The notes under the pieces are model-generated. The model was not told the origin of the DNA. It saw only the letters and a program-made list of their open reading frames with translations, and did not search any database. Shown here piece after piece: positions 24,221 to 36,742 of a stretch of 64,000 nt of DNA (the first letter of the stretch is position 1; each line of letters starts with the position of its first letter). Source of the DNA: Helicoverpa zea (Eukaryota > Arthropoda > Insecta > Lepidoptera > Noctuidae); assembly GCF_022581195.2 (NCBI RefSeq), contig NC_061469.1, forward strand, positions 5,828,001 to 5,892,000. Direction: 5' to 3'. The translations under genes were made by a program, and so were the position numbers.

Positions 24221-26821
24221 GATCTTTTTATTGACAAAGGGAAATTTTGATTGGCCGGTGATTCAATTACGAGACCGCAGGTTGTTCGGGTACAAGGGTG
24301 TTCCTGACGTCACTAAGTTTACTCTACCTGTGTAATCTATTTATTTTGTGATCCTACCTAAAGTGGAATTTAGTCTCTGACCCATATACTTACTGGGCGA
24401 ACAAGGTATTAAAAATAGTTTTGCTTACAAAAATGAGATCTTGGAATGAAAGGATAACAGAACAGAGTATGGCCACTGGTGAAGGATTTAGTTGTTTGCC
24501 ATAGCGCTTAGAATATAAAAAGGAAAGAACTTGGATGGGATATGGATGGCGGTATTGTACACTTTTAGTGTTTTCTTTCTCAAGATATATACATAAATCT
24601 CAAAGATTTCATGTTAATACAAAGACAGTCCTCTAAAATATACGAGTCTATATAACAATATCAAGTCACTTCAAATATTTCTTATATAAAAATAAGTTTA
24701 TATAAACTACATTTATTATACCTAAGAGAAAATAGGTATTCAATATAATATATGGAATTATCAGAATCTATGAGTCATGCTATTGAAGCCATAGAAAAGG
24801 TGTATTACGTACACCACAATATCGTCCTTTGTGAAGGAGAAATGGTATATCAAATATTAATATACTTTAAGCTTAAGACTATATAAGACGTGAACGTGTA
24901 AAGAAAATCGCAGAATGTGTAAACCTTTTGATGATCCCCAAATACCGACCGAATATTCAAAGTCTGGAACTTAAAAACTAACATATTCACTACCTGACTA
25001 GATTATTATTTGAAAGAGGAATCGCATAGAGAAATGTAAAAGGAAACTTTATGTGCAAGTCACGAATATGTATGTACATACTGAATGCTAAAATATGATA
25101 TTTCCTTGAAGTGGAGTCAAGGTTTACATAGTCTGTGTGCACTGTGCAGTGAAGTGTAACACTTTCCTTAAAGTATGACAGACGTGAATAAAGTAGGTAT
25201 TGTTTTCTTATCTTATATTTTGTATTAGTGCTAGGAATAATTGGATAATCTTTGATCAGGAATCTTCTTCTTTGATTTGTATTTTAATGCTTACAGTATA
25301 GACTTATATATAAAGAAGAATACTGCTCATAAAAGGCAAAAGCTTAGAATTATTTACATATACCTCTTCTGCATCATCTAAAAATATATACTTGTCTTTT
25401 AAATAATTACCGAAATTAAAATGATTTTGTGTATTCAATAAATAAAATGTAAAATTATATTTTTGATATAAAATGTTAAGAAAAATATGTGGCGTTAATT
25501 CCGCAGGACAATAAATCGACTAATACTAGACACGTACATATTTTTCCTACTCTAATGTTGTAGGTATAGAAACCTTTTATTACCAAATACGTTGCCTACC
25601 AGCTAAGTTTTATTGTGACTCAATTAAAGCCGAGAAGTGGCAGTTAAACTAGTTTCTTCAACAACAAATAAAAGTGCTTTGAAAGAAATCCTTTGAAGGA
25701 CCAGTGCAAACTGCTAGAAAATTCATGGAATTACTGTTGACTTAGAAAACTAGGTAAGTACAAGTTTTAATATTGTTGAAGAAGATAAATTGGTGTTGCA
25801 ATGAGTGACCATACTCTCAAAATTATTTTTCTGAAATAAAATCAAGTCCCCCGCCACTTCTGTGCACGATAAACTCTAATTAACTATTTTTTTTATTTTT
25901 TTTTTATTATACTGCGATCTGAATCCACAGTGGGACAATAAACAGTAGATTTGGAGTGTAGTAAAAGGACATGTTCAAGGAAGCAGCCAGTGTCGCTTCC
26001 TACTCATTTCTATATCCTTAGGATATCTTGGGGCATCTTTCTCTTAATTTTCTAATCGGATTAGCATTCGTTGTACATCAATAAAAAGAGTAAGTAGGTC
26101 TATTACTTTTCACGAAGTCCAGGCTTGTTACGGGATGCGTACAGTTAACTAAATATTCATTTAAGAAACTCGTAATGAACCTACTATTATAACTCAAGTC
26201 TACTCGAAAGCACCTCCAAAGCAAAATGTCTTTAAAATAGACCACGTAGAAAAGAGGCAGCATTACAAGTAAATTGAATAAAAAATAATGATGTTCGAAC
26301 AGATTCGATTGGATGGCGGAGTGACTGCATGAAACCTTACACTGAAATTAATTAAATTATCTGAGTTATTAAATTTCAACGGTATCAATTTGTTAAATTA
26401 CAGAGATGGCATGAACTTTCAACTATACTTTGGTATTCAGTCTGTTCGCATCATTTAGTAATATTAAAGTAATAAAGTTTTAGAAATAATTACTGTAACA
26501 TTTAATTGGAACATTGATATTTCATTAGTTTTTTGTGACTTTATAATGATATTACTAGCTGTTTAACACAATTCCACAAGAGTCCCGAGGGAACCCTCCC
26601 CTGCACCTAGATTAAAAGTAGCCATAGCTTTAGGTTTTAGACAATTTGTGTTAGAAATTGTATGTAACTCTGTAGAGTTTCAAAGTTTCAAATCCGCCTT
26701 CTATTTGTATAATACAGTCCTCTCTTTATATTATGAAGTAGTAGTAGTCATGGAATCAAAACACATAATCGTGGAGATTCCTAATAAACTTGCTCATATG
26801 AACAATTTAAACTTAGATGGC
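24221..26821. other. Non-coding, AT-rich
   Basis: Nothing is supported. Frames here are short and low in complexity. Confidence 0.5.
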
Positions 26822-26959
26822 CTTACTACAAAAACTTTAACCCCTGTTTTACACTTGTCTAAAAAATTTGTGGCTGCAAAATGAACCATATGTCAACGTC
26901 ATAATTTGACATTTTTTTAGACAAGGCATAAACTGACGTTTAAAAGTTTTTGTGGTAAG
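26822..26959. mobile_element. MITE with about 45-bp inverted termini
   Basis: CTTACTACAAAAACTTTAAC through TTGTCTAAAAAA on the left is mirrored by TTTTTTAGACAAGGCATAAA through AAGTTTTTGTGGTAAG on the right, with scattered mismatches. It has no coding capacity. Confidence 0.6.
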
Positions 26960-27138
26960 ACGGTAAGTGTTTGTCAACAGTTATGAGGAGCACGTAGGTG
27001 CGATAATATAACATAGTAACTATATGATGATGGTTATTGTAACCCCGTTTAGCTGCCGATGCTTGTTAGCAAAGCTCTCGTATCCAGGTCGATCGCTTAG
27101 TAAAGCCAATTTATTAGTTACATGGAACCTATAAGTTA

Positions 27139-27520
27139 ATAGCCGTTTTACCGCGGTTTCACCCGCATCCTACACTATTAACTGCCCGTATTGGGATGAA
27201 ATATAGTCTTTGGGTCTTGGGAAGAATATAGCTTTCCACACAAACAAGCTTCCAACAGTGTTTTTTTTTTTAATCGGTTTAGTAGTTTTTGAGTTACACA
27301 CAAAGAAACGAATTTTTCCTCTTCATAATATTAGTGTATACTAGCCGTTTTCTTGCAGTTTCAACCGAACGGGAACTACTTCCCGTACCGGGATAAAATA
27401 TAGCTTAGGTTACTCGGGAAGAGTGAAGGTTTTCAACAGTGAAATAATTTTTCAAAAAGGTTCAGTAATCAGTAGTTCCGGAGCCTTTGGGGTGGGTACA
27501 AACAAACTAACAAAAAAATA
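27139..27520 (+). repeat. Two adjacent copies of the 'TAGCCGTTTT' interspersed repeat
   Basis: The copies at 27139-27338 and about 27339-27520 each start with TAGCCGTTTT, continue with a GTTTCA-type phrase and contain GGATAAAATATAGC or a variant. A third copy lies in reverse orientation at 30337-30521. The family is familiar from moth genomes. No frame is present. Confidence 0.5.
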
Positions 27521-28076
27521 TTCTTAATTATTATATCATTAAAGATAGTACCTCTAAAAATAACAAGCGTTTATGTACATAACTTAATTATGAGCTACGA
27601 TGAAAATAAAAAAGCCGTTTGCGCTACCCGTTCTATTAGGCGTAGAAAAAACTTGAAGTATGTTACAGACCTTTATGTAATTATTGGTAAACATGATATT
27701 TTGGATTATTTGAAGGTAAATGTTTGGGTTACCGGTTTTTGTAGTTCACTAAATAGGTGTTTATAGGTCACTAGATATTTGTTATAGGTCACTGAGATCG
27801 AAACATTCGTTTTGTTTACTATTATAGTATAAACCTTTAGCACAGTACATAATCAACCAAAAAGTAATATACTTGAATTCTCTCAACTATCTCTCAAAAT
27901 ATGTTATTCAATCTGATTCAAAGCCGATTTCAATCCAGTTTGCAAAAGGCGTATTTCAGGCGAAAAATCACTGGCCATCATTGAATTTCATGTTTCGAGT
28001 GAAACATCAGAAGCTCATATTTTACGTATTAACAACCGCTGAAGTAAAATTAAACATTACTTACATATTCACAAGC

Positions 28077-28433
28077 ATTCTCTAATACATGGCTGCTGAG
28101 TGTTATATCATTACTTACGTACTTGAACTTAGGAGTACGCGCACACTACTAATATTTAGTACGCCGCTGGTTGATTTTTTCTCATAAATTGGTATAAAGA
28201 TAAATGAAAGTAGACATGTAGTAACGATCAGGTACTTTTCCGGTGACAGACCGACTGAAAACTTTGATTAAATTCACGATTTTAATAAAAAATAAAAACG
28301 TCCAACTGGGCCAACAGTTAGCCGACTGTTTAGTCTTTAGTATGAGCTTAGGTTAAACTTCACTCACCTATGCATACGTTTTCTCTAATACATGGCTTCT
28401 GAGTGTTCTATTATTACGTACTTGAACTTAACA
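28077..28433. repeat. 55-bp direct repeats flanking a MITE copy
   Basis: TCTCTAATACATGGCTGCTG through GTACTTGAACTTA (28080-28132) recurs with a few changes at 28383-28433. Between them lies a copy of the TCGGCCGACTGT MITE family also seen at 10545. The direct repeats are far longer than a normal target duplication. Confidence 0.45.
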
Positions 28434-30336
28434 TTAAGGGTAATAAGCGACCCGCAAATAAACATATTCTAAAGCATTAAACTTTCAGGCCCAATTATAT
28501 TATAGCTGAAAGGTATAGGTACACGAATGTGTAAGTGACAATGTCTGAGCTATTTGCGTCTAGACGTTGAGTGGTAATTATTTCAGTACTATGTTCTATC
28601 AATATTATGATATACTTACAGATACTACGTAGACTTAGTGACTCAGAAATATGAGTACCTACTTAAATGTTACATTTTAAAATTAGGGCTGTGAAGACGT
28701 TGCATTGTTTTAAGTATTCGTTCCTTAAATGAAAAGATGCCTGTGCATTCAGTGGGATAATAAAATGATGATGATGATGAGGTAGTGATTTAGCCTTACA
28801 TAAGTTTCTTTAAACAAAATTCAGATTACTACTATTAAATGATACTATGTTAATCTTCAGATACTGCTGAGATAAAGAATTTGGTCATTCTGGTAATGAA
28901 GCGAAAATAACAATTCATAAAAATAAATTTCACTACAGAGTTTAGCAATTTAGCTTGGTTTTATGGTTGAAATTATAGTCTAGTTACTAGTCACAAAATA
29001 AATTAAAAGTTATGCTAATATGGTAGGTTCAAGCCTTAGGGACAGATATTTTGAATTAGAAGGGGCTTGCTAAAACCAGTCATTTATATGCATGACAACT
29101 GACCCAAATTACAGGATAACGGCAAAAATACATCGTATTCATTGGTTGTCCTCCCTATAGAATGATTTTGGTTAGTTCCAATATTATCTTCGTAGATCGA
29201 CTGTTTCACATCAAGCGCTCTTAAGCAATATGGACATTGCAAATGGCGTTGTTAATCACTATATACTGCCCTGATAAATTAGACAAGAAACACAACAGTA
29301 ATCACTTTCTTTGGCTGCTGATCTTGCGGAATTCTTTGAAAGTGTTACCGTGGCCTTGGTACAAAAAGAACACCAGAAGGGACAATGATAGGTTTTAATC
29401 AGTAAAATTCTGACATTGCCTTCCACTGCATCTACACCGGGAGTGGGAGGAATCTACCGTATATCGAAATCAGACATTTTGCCTCAATCGCTCTTACAAT
29501 CATAAAGTACTCCTTTTAATTGATTCCAAACTACGTGTTTTATTTTTCTTCACTATCTGGAATGGAGATGAAATCTTTTTTCTAAATGAACATGTTTTAA
29601 AATGACGTCAATAATCCCGTCTTTTATTTAAAAGCTTCTTCAATGCGTAACGTTATTCAGAAAGCACCCCAATTGGCCCAGTTAAAGGGAAAAAAAACAC
29701 TTTCATACATTGTACGTCAACCGAAATTGGGTGATTCGATTTGAGGACATACGATGTTCATGTTATCGATGCTTTTACGTCAATATTATTAGTGTAGCGA
29801 ACAACGTTATTGCTTGTCGATGTTTTTCTATAATGTTGTTAGGAAGACTCTGTTTTGATAGTGGTTTATGTTTAGTAGATATGATAGTAATGAGATCTTC
29901 ATTTTATGTATCTCTATTTATTTCGTTCTTTTATATCTCCTGATTTATACACAACCAATGCTATTGTTTGTGTAGGCATCTTCTCTCTACTCGCGTATGA
30001 TGACTTATATTATTTATTCTCAATACAAATTGTAGCTTAATAATTTTCCTCGTCGAGTTTTTTCTGTAGGACTTTTTACTACAAGGAAATTCCCTCTAAA
30101 CTCGGAACTCAAGGGTCATCCTTAAGGGTATAAAGTTTGTGTGTAATTAACTTCATTCACTTAGGCTATATTTTGTTCAATAATTTATTCAAAAAGGGCG
30201 ATGTTTGAAAACACTCTCTGGGACATTAAAATCAAAGTTAACTTGAAATAGCTTGGGGACCATTACCTAAACTTATTCATAAGGTTTGGTTCTGAAACAA
30301 TACTATGCGCGTAAGCAACATGCACAGATTCTATCT
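28434..30336. other. Non-coding, AT-rich
   Basis: One LINE-tail-like scrap (CCTGTGCATTCAGTGGGATA with a following (ATG)n run) lies near 28740-28780. The 77-codon frame at 29710-29943 is Phe/Ser/Val-rich and unsupported. Confidence 0.45.
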
Positions 30337-30521
30337 ATACTAATATTACAAAGAGGAAAACTTTGTTTGTTTGTTTGGTTGTAATGGATAAACTCAAAAA
30401 CTACTGGACAGATTTTAAATATTCTTTCACCATTAGAAAGCTATATTATCTGCGAGTAACATAGGCTATATTTTATCCCGGTGGGTTACGCGGGTGAAAC
30501 CGCGGGAAAACGGCTAGTAGC
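30337..30521 (-). repeat. Reverse copy of the 'TAGCCGTTTT' interspersed repeat
   Basis: ACTAATATTACAAAGAGGAA through GCGGGAAAACGGCTAGTA reads, in reverse complement, as the family at 27139-27520. Confidence 0.5.
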
Positions 30522-31998
30522 AAATAAAGCTGCTATTAGTACTTAACTTTGTAATATTAAAAAAGGCGACCACATTAAAAGTTGATTGCATTTACAAAAG
30601 GTCCTTTGCCACCCAAAAACAAAAGTACAAGCGATGTCAATCTCAAACGAAAAATATAATTATCAAATTAATGAAAGCACTTAAAACAACAACAAAAGGA
30701 AAAATAAGTCGTCTACGATTCCAGTCTGAATAATTTTCGGGAACTTTCTTCTTGGGAACAAATGTAAAAAGTTTTTATTCAAATATTATTCATGGAACAT
30801 TTAGATAAGTATTGTTTCAATTAAATGTTTATACTAAATGAACAATTTCCATTTATTATCAAAATTGAAATAAGATCTTTTTTTTAATTCTTAAAACAGC
30901 TTTTTGTTCAGGAATCAGGTTTAAATACATTTTATTATAACCATTTACTGCCAGTGAAAATACCGTCATAACTGGAAACACCCATTAAACGCCGCGGTGC
31001 CTACGCAAATGCGTAAAATATTAAAAACCTTCTAAAAATAAATTCCATTAAAATTCAGGGCTCGTATTCAATCCAGTGACGTGTACACTGTACAATGCAA
31101 ATACTAAGGGACCCACATAGAAATGGAAATTAGCATAATACATATACATAAGCAACGTATACTCCACTGACGACACGATTTACGTAAGTTCAACAAGAAC
31201 CAATATAAAGTAGGCTTATATTCTTCCCAATTTTCTGCTTGGGAAGTAAGATTTAAAATATAACCTTTATATTGCTATTTGTTGAGACAAACGTTTGTTA
31301 CGCTCCATCAATTGTTTTCTGTGCGTGAAACACTACACCGGTCAAATCACTGAAGGTTAAAATGTACATATGTAGCTCCAATCTTACGAGTTTTTTTTTT
31401 CTCTACAAATATATCTAAGTATTTATCTTCCTTAAGCGATTTAGTACATAAGTAGTAAGTAGTACATAAGAAACATAAATTATTTTAGGATTTAAGGTAT
31501 CATATTCTAAAACATGAACACAATTTCAGTATGTGGTGAATACAGAATTGTTATTACAAAGACCACAGGAGACGCATACGTCCGACGATAGATCATAACG
31601 TCATGTCAATGTCAGTTCTACGACATATATTTACTGGCGCCACTTCATGAAAAGCTTCTTTGGCCCTTCTGCATGACTATGGCGTTTTAGTTCAAAAAAT
31701 TATGACATGATATTTATTCTAGACAAAAAATTATGTGCTGACTATCTAACCACGGTATACTTTTCATCTTGTCATGGAAATAATGAAACTTTTTCTAGGA
31801 CAGCAGTAATTTCTTTCAGTCCAATATCAAAGAAAGGACAAAGCTTTAAAAGGATGAGGTCGTACTTAATTATATAAGTACTTTTTAGTAAGAAGGAAAA
31901 CGTGAAAGAATATTGCGGAACGCGTATCTCAAAACATTATGAGCCATGTAGAGTCTCTTTTTAAAAATCTAAAATGAACCGCGCTGGCTGGTACATTT
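30522..31998. other. Non-coding, AT-rich
   Basis: No supported feature is seen. Confidence 0.5.
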
Positions 31999-32226
31999 TC
32001 AAATTTCGAATGTCATCATTGCGAATTTGTTGTTTTTTTTAATAAAAGGTTTTTCATCAATTTTGTAAAGCGAATACCAATAGATATTGGACCTCCACGC
32101 ATCGCGTAACAGGATGACATATTGTTTTTCAGGTAATTTGACGCGAACGTAGCCCGGTTTATTATTCCGGGGTGAATAACTGAATACGGTTACATTTTCG
32201 TCGTTTTTTCCAGATTTCATATACAT
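31999..32226 (-). CDS. Orphan open frame, 75 codons, uncertain
   Basis: This frame runs from MYMKSGKNDENVTVFSYS to a stop at 31999. It has a balanced residue composition (PGYVRVKLPEKQYVILLRD, then SNIYWYSLYKI) unlike the Leu/Phe/Lys-only noise typical of this AT-rich DNA. I do not recognise it and see no promoter, splice partner or flanking repeat. It could be an orphan exon, a decayed mobile-element gene or chance. Confidence 0.25.
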   Translation of the reverse strand: MYMKSGKNDENVTVFSYSPRNNKPGYVRVKLPEKQYVILLRDAWRSNIYWYSLYKIDEKPFIKKNNKFAMMTFEI

Positions 32227-32601
32227 ACTAAACTAAGGAAAAATTTAACCCGCACCTTGTACCTACATAATATAGCATCTCATTTCGTATACCTATTCGT
32301 CAAGTTGATGACGCTGCAACAAATTTAATAAAGCGTATAATATTTGTACCGTGTAACAAAGGAAAGTGTTTTGTTTTTCACCAGAAAGGTAACGAGGTAA
32401 GTTTATTAGAAAAGTAATGAAAATATCATAAATATTTTGAATTTATTTTTATGTAACTAATCTCAATTTCATGTTTTTGTGACATAAAAACGTTACTTGC
32501 GGCTTAATCTTCATCCTTTCTAATTTACTAAAAACGAACACGAAACAATACGAAGTAATTGAGATGAAAGAGCAAAAGTACGCAAAACCCAAAGGACTGG
32601 T

Positions 32602-32883
32602 GTGTATCAAGTAACGGGAAGTTACGATACATTTCTAAAAGGCCACATCTGTATCTTGAAAACAAAAATAAGACTTTTTCTTCTAAATTCAAATAAAGAA
32701 GTAAAAAGCGACCCTTGTTTTAAAAAAAAATCAAAGCAAAGGAGTCCTTATGTTGTGGCAACGGAGTCTTTGTGTGATAAAAAATATAATACGGTAGTTT
32801 CCAACGAGTCAAATTCATTACTTTTATTTAACTGTCAAAAACTGTCACTTTCTTTGCAATATGTATGTAAGCGCAACTTATGA
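32602..32883 (+). CDS. Open frame, 93 codons, probably spurious
   Basis: The frame is Lys/Ser/Leu-rich with no domain, signal peptide or splice context. It is listed only for its length; AT-rich DNA of this size is expected to give a few such frames by chance. Confidence 0.1.
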   Translation: MYQVTGSYDTFLKGHICILKTKIRLFLLNSNKEVKSDPCFKKKSKQRSPYVVATESLCDKKYNTVVSNESNSLLLFNCQKLSLSLQYVCKRNL

Positions 32884-33836
32884 CGTCACAGATTTTTCAC
32901 ATCAAACTGGATTCTTATTTAGCTTATATTATCAATAAAAAAATTTAATCAATTATTCCATCAAAACGATAAATGGAAGTGACATTATTTTTAGATGCTT
33001 CACTAAATGAATATGACAACGTAATTTATTTTTGACCTAGTCATCCACCCAATTTCAATTGTTTGCTAGGGTTATGACCGCAAAACTATTAAATAAAATG
33101 TAGTCTAGACTTCGTTTTCCAATCATAATATACCTCGGTACATAGGTGTACTTTGAACAGAGTGATCGATTGTATGTGTTATTCCGTCAAACCAAAGGTG
33201 TTAACAAAATATTGATATAACGCCTATATAATATGACTTCAAGTAATACCGGTATCTTTAAATGCTAACAAACTTGAAATTTAATTATAATTTGTTAATA
33301 ATTTCTTCAACGTTATTAAAGTACCAACCTTTTTTCTGGCTTTCAACAATTACAAATTTTCATTCACAATAACGCTTTTCTATACGACCTATAATTTCTT
33401 TAACTTTATACTACCACCTCAATAACATTTTATTAATTGCTTAAAAAACGAAGGCACAACTTGAATTCCACTATGGTAATCGTACCTATGTATTTTTAGA
33501 CAGCGTGTAAGTTTTTTTTTGGCATAAAAAAAAATGTTCTGCAGTACCTAAGTCAACACAGCGCTTGTTTCAAAGCAATTCAACAAAAATAAAATTTATA
33601 TTTTCTATTTTTTTTACTTTATAGAACGAAGTTTATCCAAAGCAGCCTTGTTTAAGTACCGTTATATCGGGGAAGTAGCGGAATCCAGGGCAATGCCACT
33701 TGATCTTCAGTCTCGTCTTAGGGGACGATATCATTTGCAAGTCATGACGTAAATTGGCTTCGACAAGTGTCCGTTTACACTGCGATAAACCGCAACGTTA
33801 ACGAGCGGGATTAAGAAGTTTTTATTCTGTATTTAA

Positions 33837-34004
33837 GGCTGTGTTCAAACCACACTGACTGTCAGCCGCTGAATTTGAACAAACGTTACTCAGTTTATTG
33901 TATTTCCATACATATTCACTTTTTCCTTCACATCTATCCAACTATGCGTTATGCATAGATACTGACATTCGGCGGCTGACAGTCAGTTTGGTTTGAAACC
34001 AGCC
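33837..34004. mobile_element. Harbinger-like MITE (TAA target duplication)
   Basis: The inverted termini GGCTGTGTTCAAACCACACT and, inverted, GGCTGGTTTCAAACCAAACT continue through CTGACTGTCAGCCGC for about 38 bases. TAA flanks both sides (33834-33836 and 34005-34007). A 3-base TWA duplication with GG-starting termini is typical of PIF/Harbinger derivatives. Confidence 0.7.
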
Positions 34005-34488
34005 TAAAAGATGGTTATCGGTATTTAAAATAGCTTATAATAGCTATGCTTCAATATTCCTCGCTAGCTGTAGCTAATAATCCAGTCTCAGATGTTTAGT
34101 TAATATATTTGTAGATGATTTATAGGCTCCAGTTCAGTTATAAGAAACTACACATAAAACTTACTTGCAAATGCAGGTTTAAAAGGATATTTTTGTTAGC
34201 TGTATAAGTATTTTTATAGTTTTTATTAATGTGACATTATCGGCACAATGTAACGTAGAGAGCGCACAATGTAATATGACGTACCAATTAGAATTCATTA
34301 TTTACTTAAATTAGACTCATGAACATTTTTGAAAATTATGCCTCATTTCTCCTTAATGGGTTACATCTATGATTTTTACTTCATCTGTTACGATAATACG
34401 TCTTTTTAAAACCTTCAAAATGTTTAGATATTACACACAAAACAGTTTCATTAAATAGAAGAGGTTCAATCAACTTACCGTGGTATAC

Positions 34489-34874
34489 CTCATCATCATC
34501 CTCCGAGCCTTTTCCCGATCAAGTTGGGGTCGGCTTCCAGTCTAACCGGATTCAGCTGAGTACCAGTGCTTTACAAGAAGCGACTGCCTATCTGACCTCC
34601 TCAACCCAGTTACCCGGGCAACTCAATACCCCTTGGTTAGACTGGTGTCAGACTTACTGGCTTCTGACTACCCGTAACGACTGCCAAGGATGTTCAATGA
34701 CAGCCGGGACCTACAGTTTAACGTGCCATCCGAAACACAGTCAATGGTGTCTAAGATATACTTAGAAAGTACATACAAACTTAGAAAAGTTGCATTGGTA
34801 CTTGCCTGACCTGGGATCGAACCCGCGCCCTCATACTTGGGGGGTTGGTCCTTTACCCACTAGGCCACCACGAC
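34489..34874 (-). mobile_element. Full-length SINE, family B
   Basis: This copy is nearly identical along its length to that at 8278-8669, including the reversed B box (GGGATCGAACCC) and A box, and the GTCGTGGTGG head at 34874. The target duplication is not clear. Confidence 0.85.
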
Positions 34875-35304
34875 ATTACATGTAAGTTTAATCCATTTGA
34901 GGAATTCCCAGGTTAATTTCGAGCAATTTACACAAAACAAACAACCTGTCTAAACATTTTTTAAACTATTAAGTTAACATAAGCTTCCACAAATATTCGG
35001 AACACACAAGTACGCAACATTAATCCTAAACTAACTTCCATTGTTATTGAAACAATCAACCTAATAATTGTAATCACACAACGAAGTTAGATAGATATAG
35101 AAGACCAATTTGTCATGCAAATAACAAACTATTCATTCATTAAGCGTGATTAGTAAATCACAGGGAACTACAGGAAACAACTTACCCTCTGAACAAAAAT
35201 CACACGTACACCTAATTTTCAAGGGGAATTTCGAACTTTCTAAACACACATAGACATGCTTTTCTACTGTTTTTAATAATGCTTACATATAACACCGGGT
35301 GGTA

Positions 35305-35444
35305 TTACTTGGGGATATAAGTGCGAGCGAGTCTTCGCTCCAGCTCAGTGTACGTACGGTGGTTAAAAGTACCGTCAAGCCACTGGACGAAATCCCACCG
35401 CCAAAGTTCCTCCAAGTTCGTACTGCGCATGTTCCCTTCATTTA
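35305..35444 (-). CDS. Candidate exon of the unidentified membrane protein
   Basis: The minus-strand frame is open from above 35444 to a TAA at 35307-35305 and reads like real protein: NEGNMRSTNLEELWRWDFVQ, then WLDGTFNHRTYTELERRLAR. Acceptors at TTTAG (exon from 35444) or TACAG (a little upstream) are possible. A donor CACC|GTACGTAC would end an 87-base exon at 35358 and join the exon at 13808 in phase through a CGT (Arg) codon. Without that splice it would end at the TAA as a terminal exon. DFVQWL equals a hexapeptide of vertebrate glucagon; I take this as coincidence because the rest of the hormone pattern is absent. The family is unknown. Confidence 0.4.
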
Positions 35445-36349
35445 CTAAAGTTAGGACCTGTACAGACTTTGCTAACTTCAAACATAAATGTAGAAAGCAG
35501 GGTAGTGAAGTAATAAAAGTGTCAATATGTGTAGATACAGTAAAATACGTTTTTTACGATTACATTTACGGTATATGGTAGGCTTTACGGAATTGTGGCA
35601 TTTCTATAGAACATCTGCGGATGGGATAAGCTTCGGAGAAAGGGGATGAATGTAAATAGAACAAACACAAACTGTTGGGACACGGACGGGTCAAATTAGT
35701 CCAATGTTTGAATTACCAAGTTTATGGTTAAAGTAAGCTTAGTCGCACTTGCATGGTTTTCAAAGCGTTGTCGTGGGTGACGCGAACACTATAAATACTG
35801 ATTTTAACCGAACGTTGTTTACAAAGAGCTGATAAATTGAGTTTTGTGTACGATTTTAGCATGGTTTGTTTCACAATTTTAGAGAAGTTGGTCTACATTT
35901 TCTCTTAATAATTCAGAATTTATTTAGTTATGTAAATCGTAATGTAATTAAAATGTTGGCTTTATAGCGTAATAATTTTTATAAGGCATAATGAATATGG
36001 ATATAATAATATAAGTTGCTAAGTTTTCTCTGCTGTCATTCTCTATTGATAGCATGGGATTGCAGACCTTAATTTTATGTCTTGAGTTTATATGCAAATT
36101 GATCTAATTCTTCAACAATTCTTGGAACTTTTATCTATCTTTTAAACCCATTTCTCATACTTATAATTTAAATAAACCGCCTGTCTAAATCTTTATAGAA
36201 ACTAATATGATGTAAGTTACACGGACGTCTTACTTCTCTTCCACTACTTGCCAAGCCACATTATTTCCGCATTGCAATTCCAATTTTACGTACCTAGTCT
36301 TCTAGTACTTATTTTTCTTCGCCTCTTCAATATTCTTGACATACAGAAT

Positions 36350-36462
36350 GTTATTTGTGAGATGACGGCAAATATAAGAATATGGAAGAAGAAAAAGTGC
36401 TGCTCCGACCCCAAATAAAATTGGTATAAAAGCGAGCGGATGATGATGAACTTCAATATTCT
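36350..36462 (+). mobile_element. RTE-like LINE 3'-end fragment
   Basis: Read on the minus strand the segment gives CCAATTTTATTTGGGGTCGG followed by TTTTTCTTCTTCCATATTC and GCCGTCATCTCA. This is the same antisense 3' end seen at 3700 and 46980, so this copy lies on the plus strand. Confidence 0.55.
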
Positions 36463-36618
36463 TGAAAATATTGAAGCATTTTCGTAAAAAAAGCATATGT
36501 AGATAGGATGGCTAATATCCGATTTGCTATATAAAGCTATGTTAGAACTTGCCGCATCGCCTGCAAGTTTATGATGGCAAAGGGATGTCAGACACAAACC
36601 TGAAATGTGTGCTAGTAC

Positions 36619-36742
36619 CTGTAATTACATTCAGGCATCCGTACGGTACCCAGTAATACCGCTCAACCGCAGAAATCGGTACCGAGCAGTCTGTACGGTG
36701 GTTGTACTTCACGGAACAAGGCCATGTGGAGCTATATAGGTA
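36619..36742 (-). CDS. Weak candidate exon upstream in the same gene
   Basis: A TTTCACAG acceptor before 36742 and a CAG|GTACTAG donor after 36619 bound 124 open bases. They encode a cysteine- and aromatic-rich stretch (STWPCSVKYNHRTDC, then ERYYWVPYGCLNVIT). Its 1-base overhang joins the exon at 35444 in phase as GTA (Val). Three cysteines suggest an extracellular, disulfide-bonded region. The evidence is phase and composition only. Confidence 0.3.

Noticed and set aside
36302..36496. Minus-strand frame with a convincing transmembrane-like stretch (FIPILFGVGAALFLLPYSY)
   Set aside because: The DNA matches the antisense 3' end of the RTE-like LINE seen at 3700 and 46980, so the hydrophobicity comes from repeat sequence.
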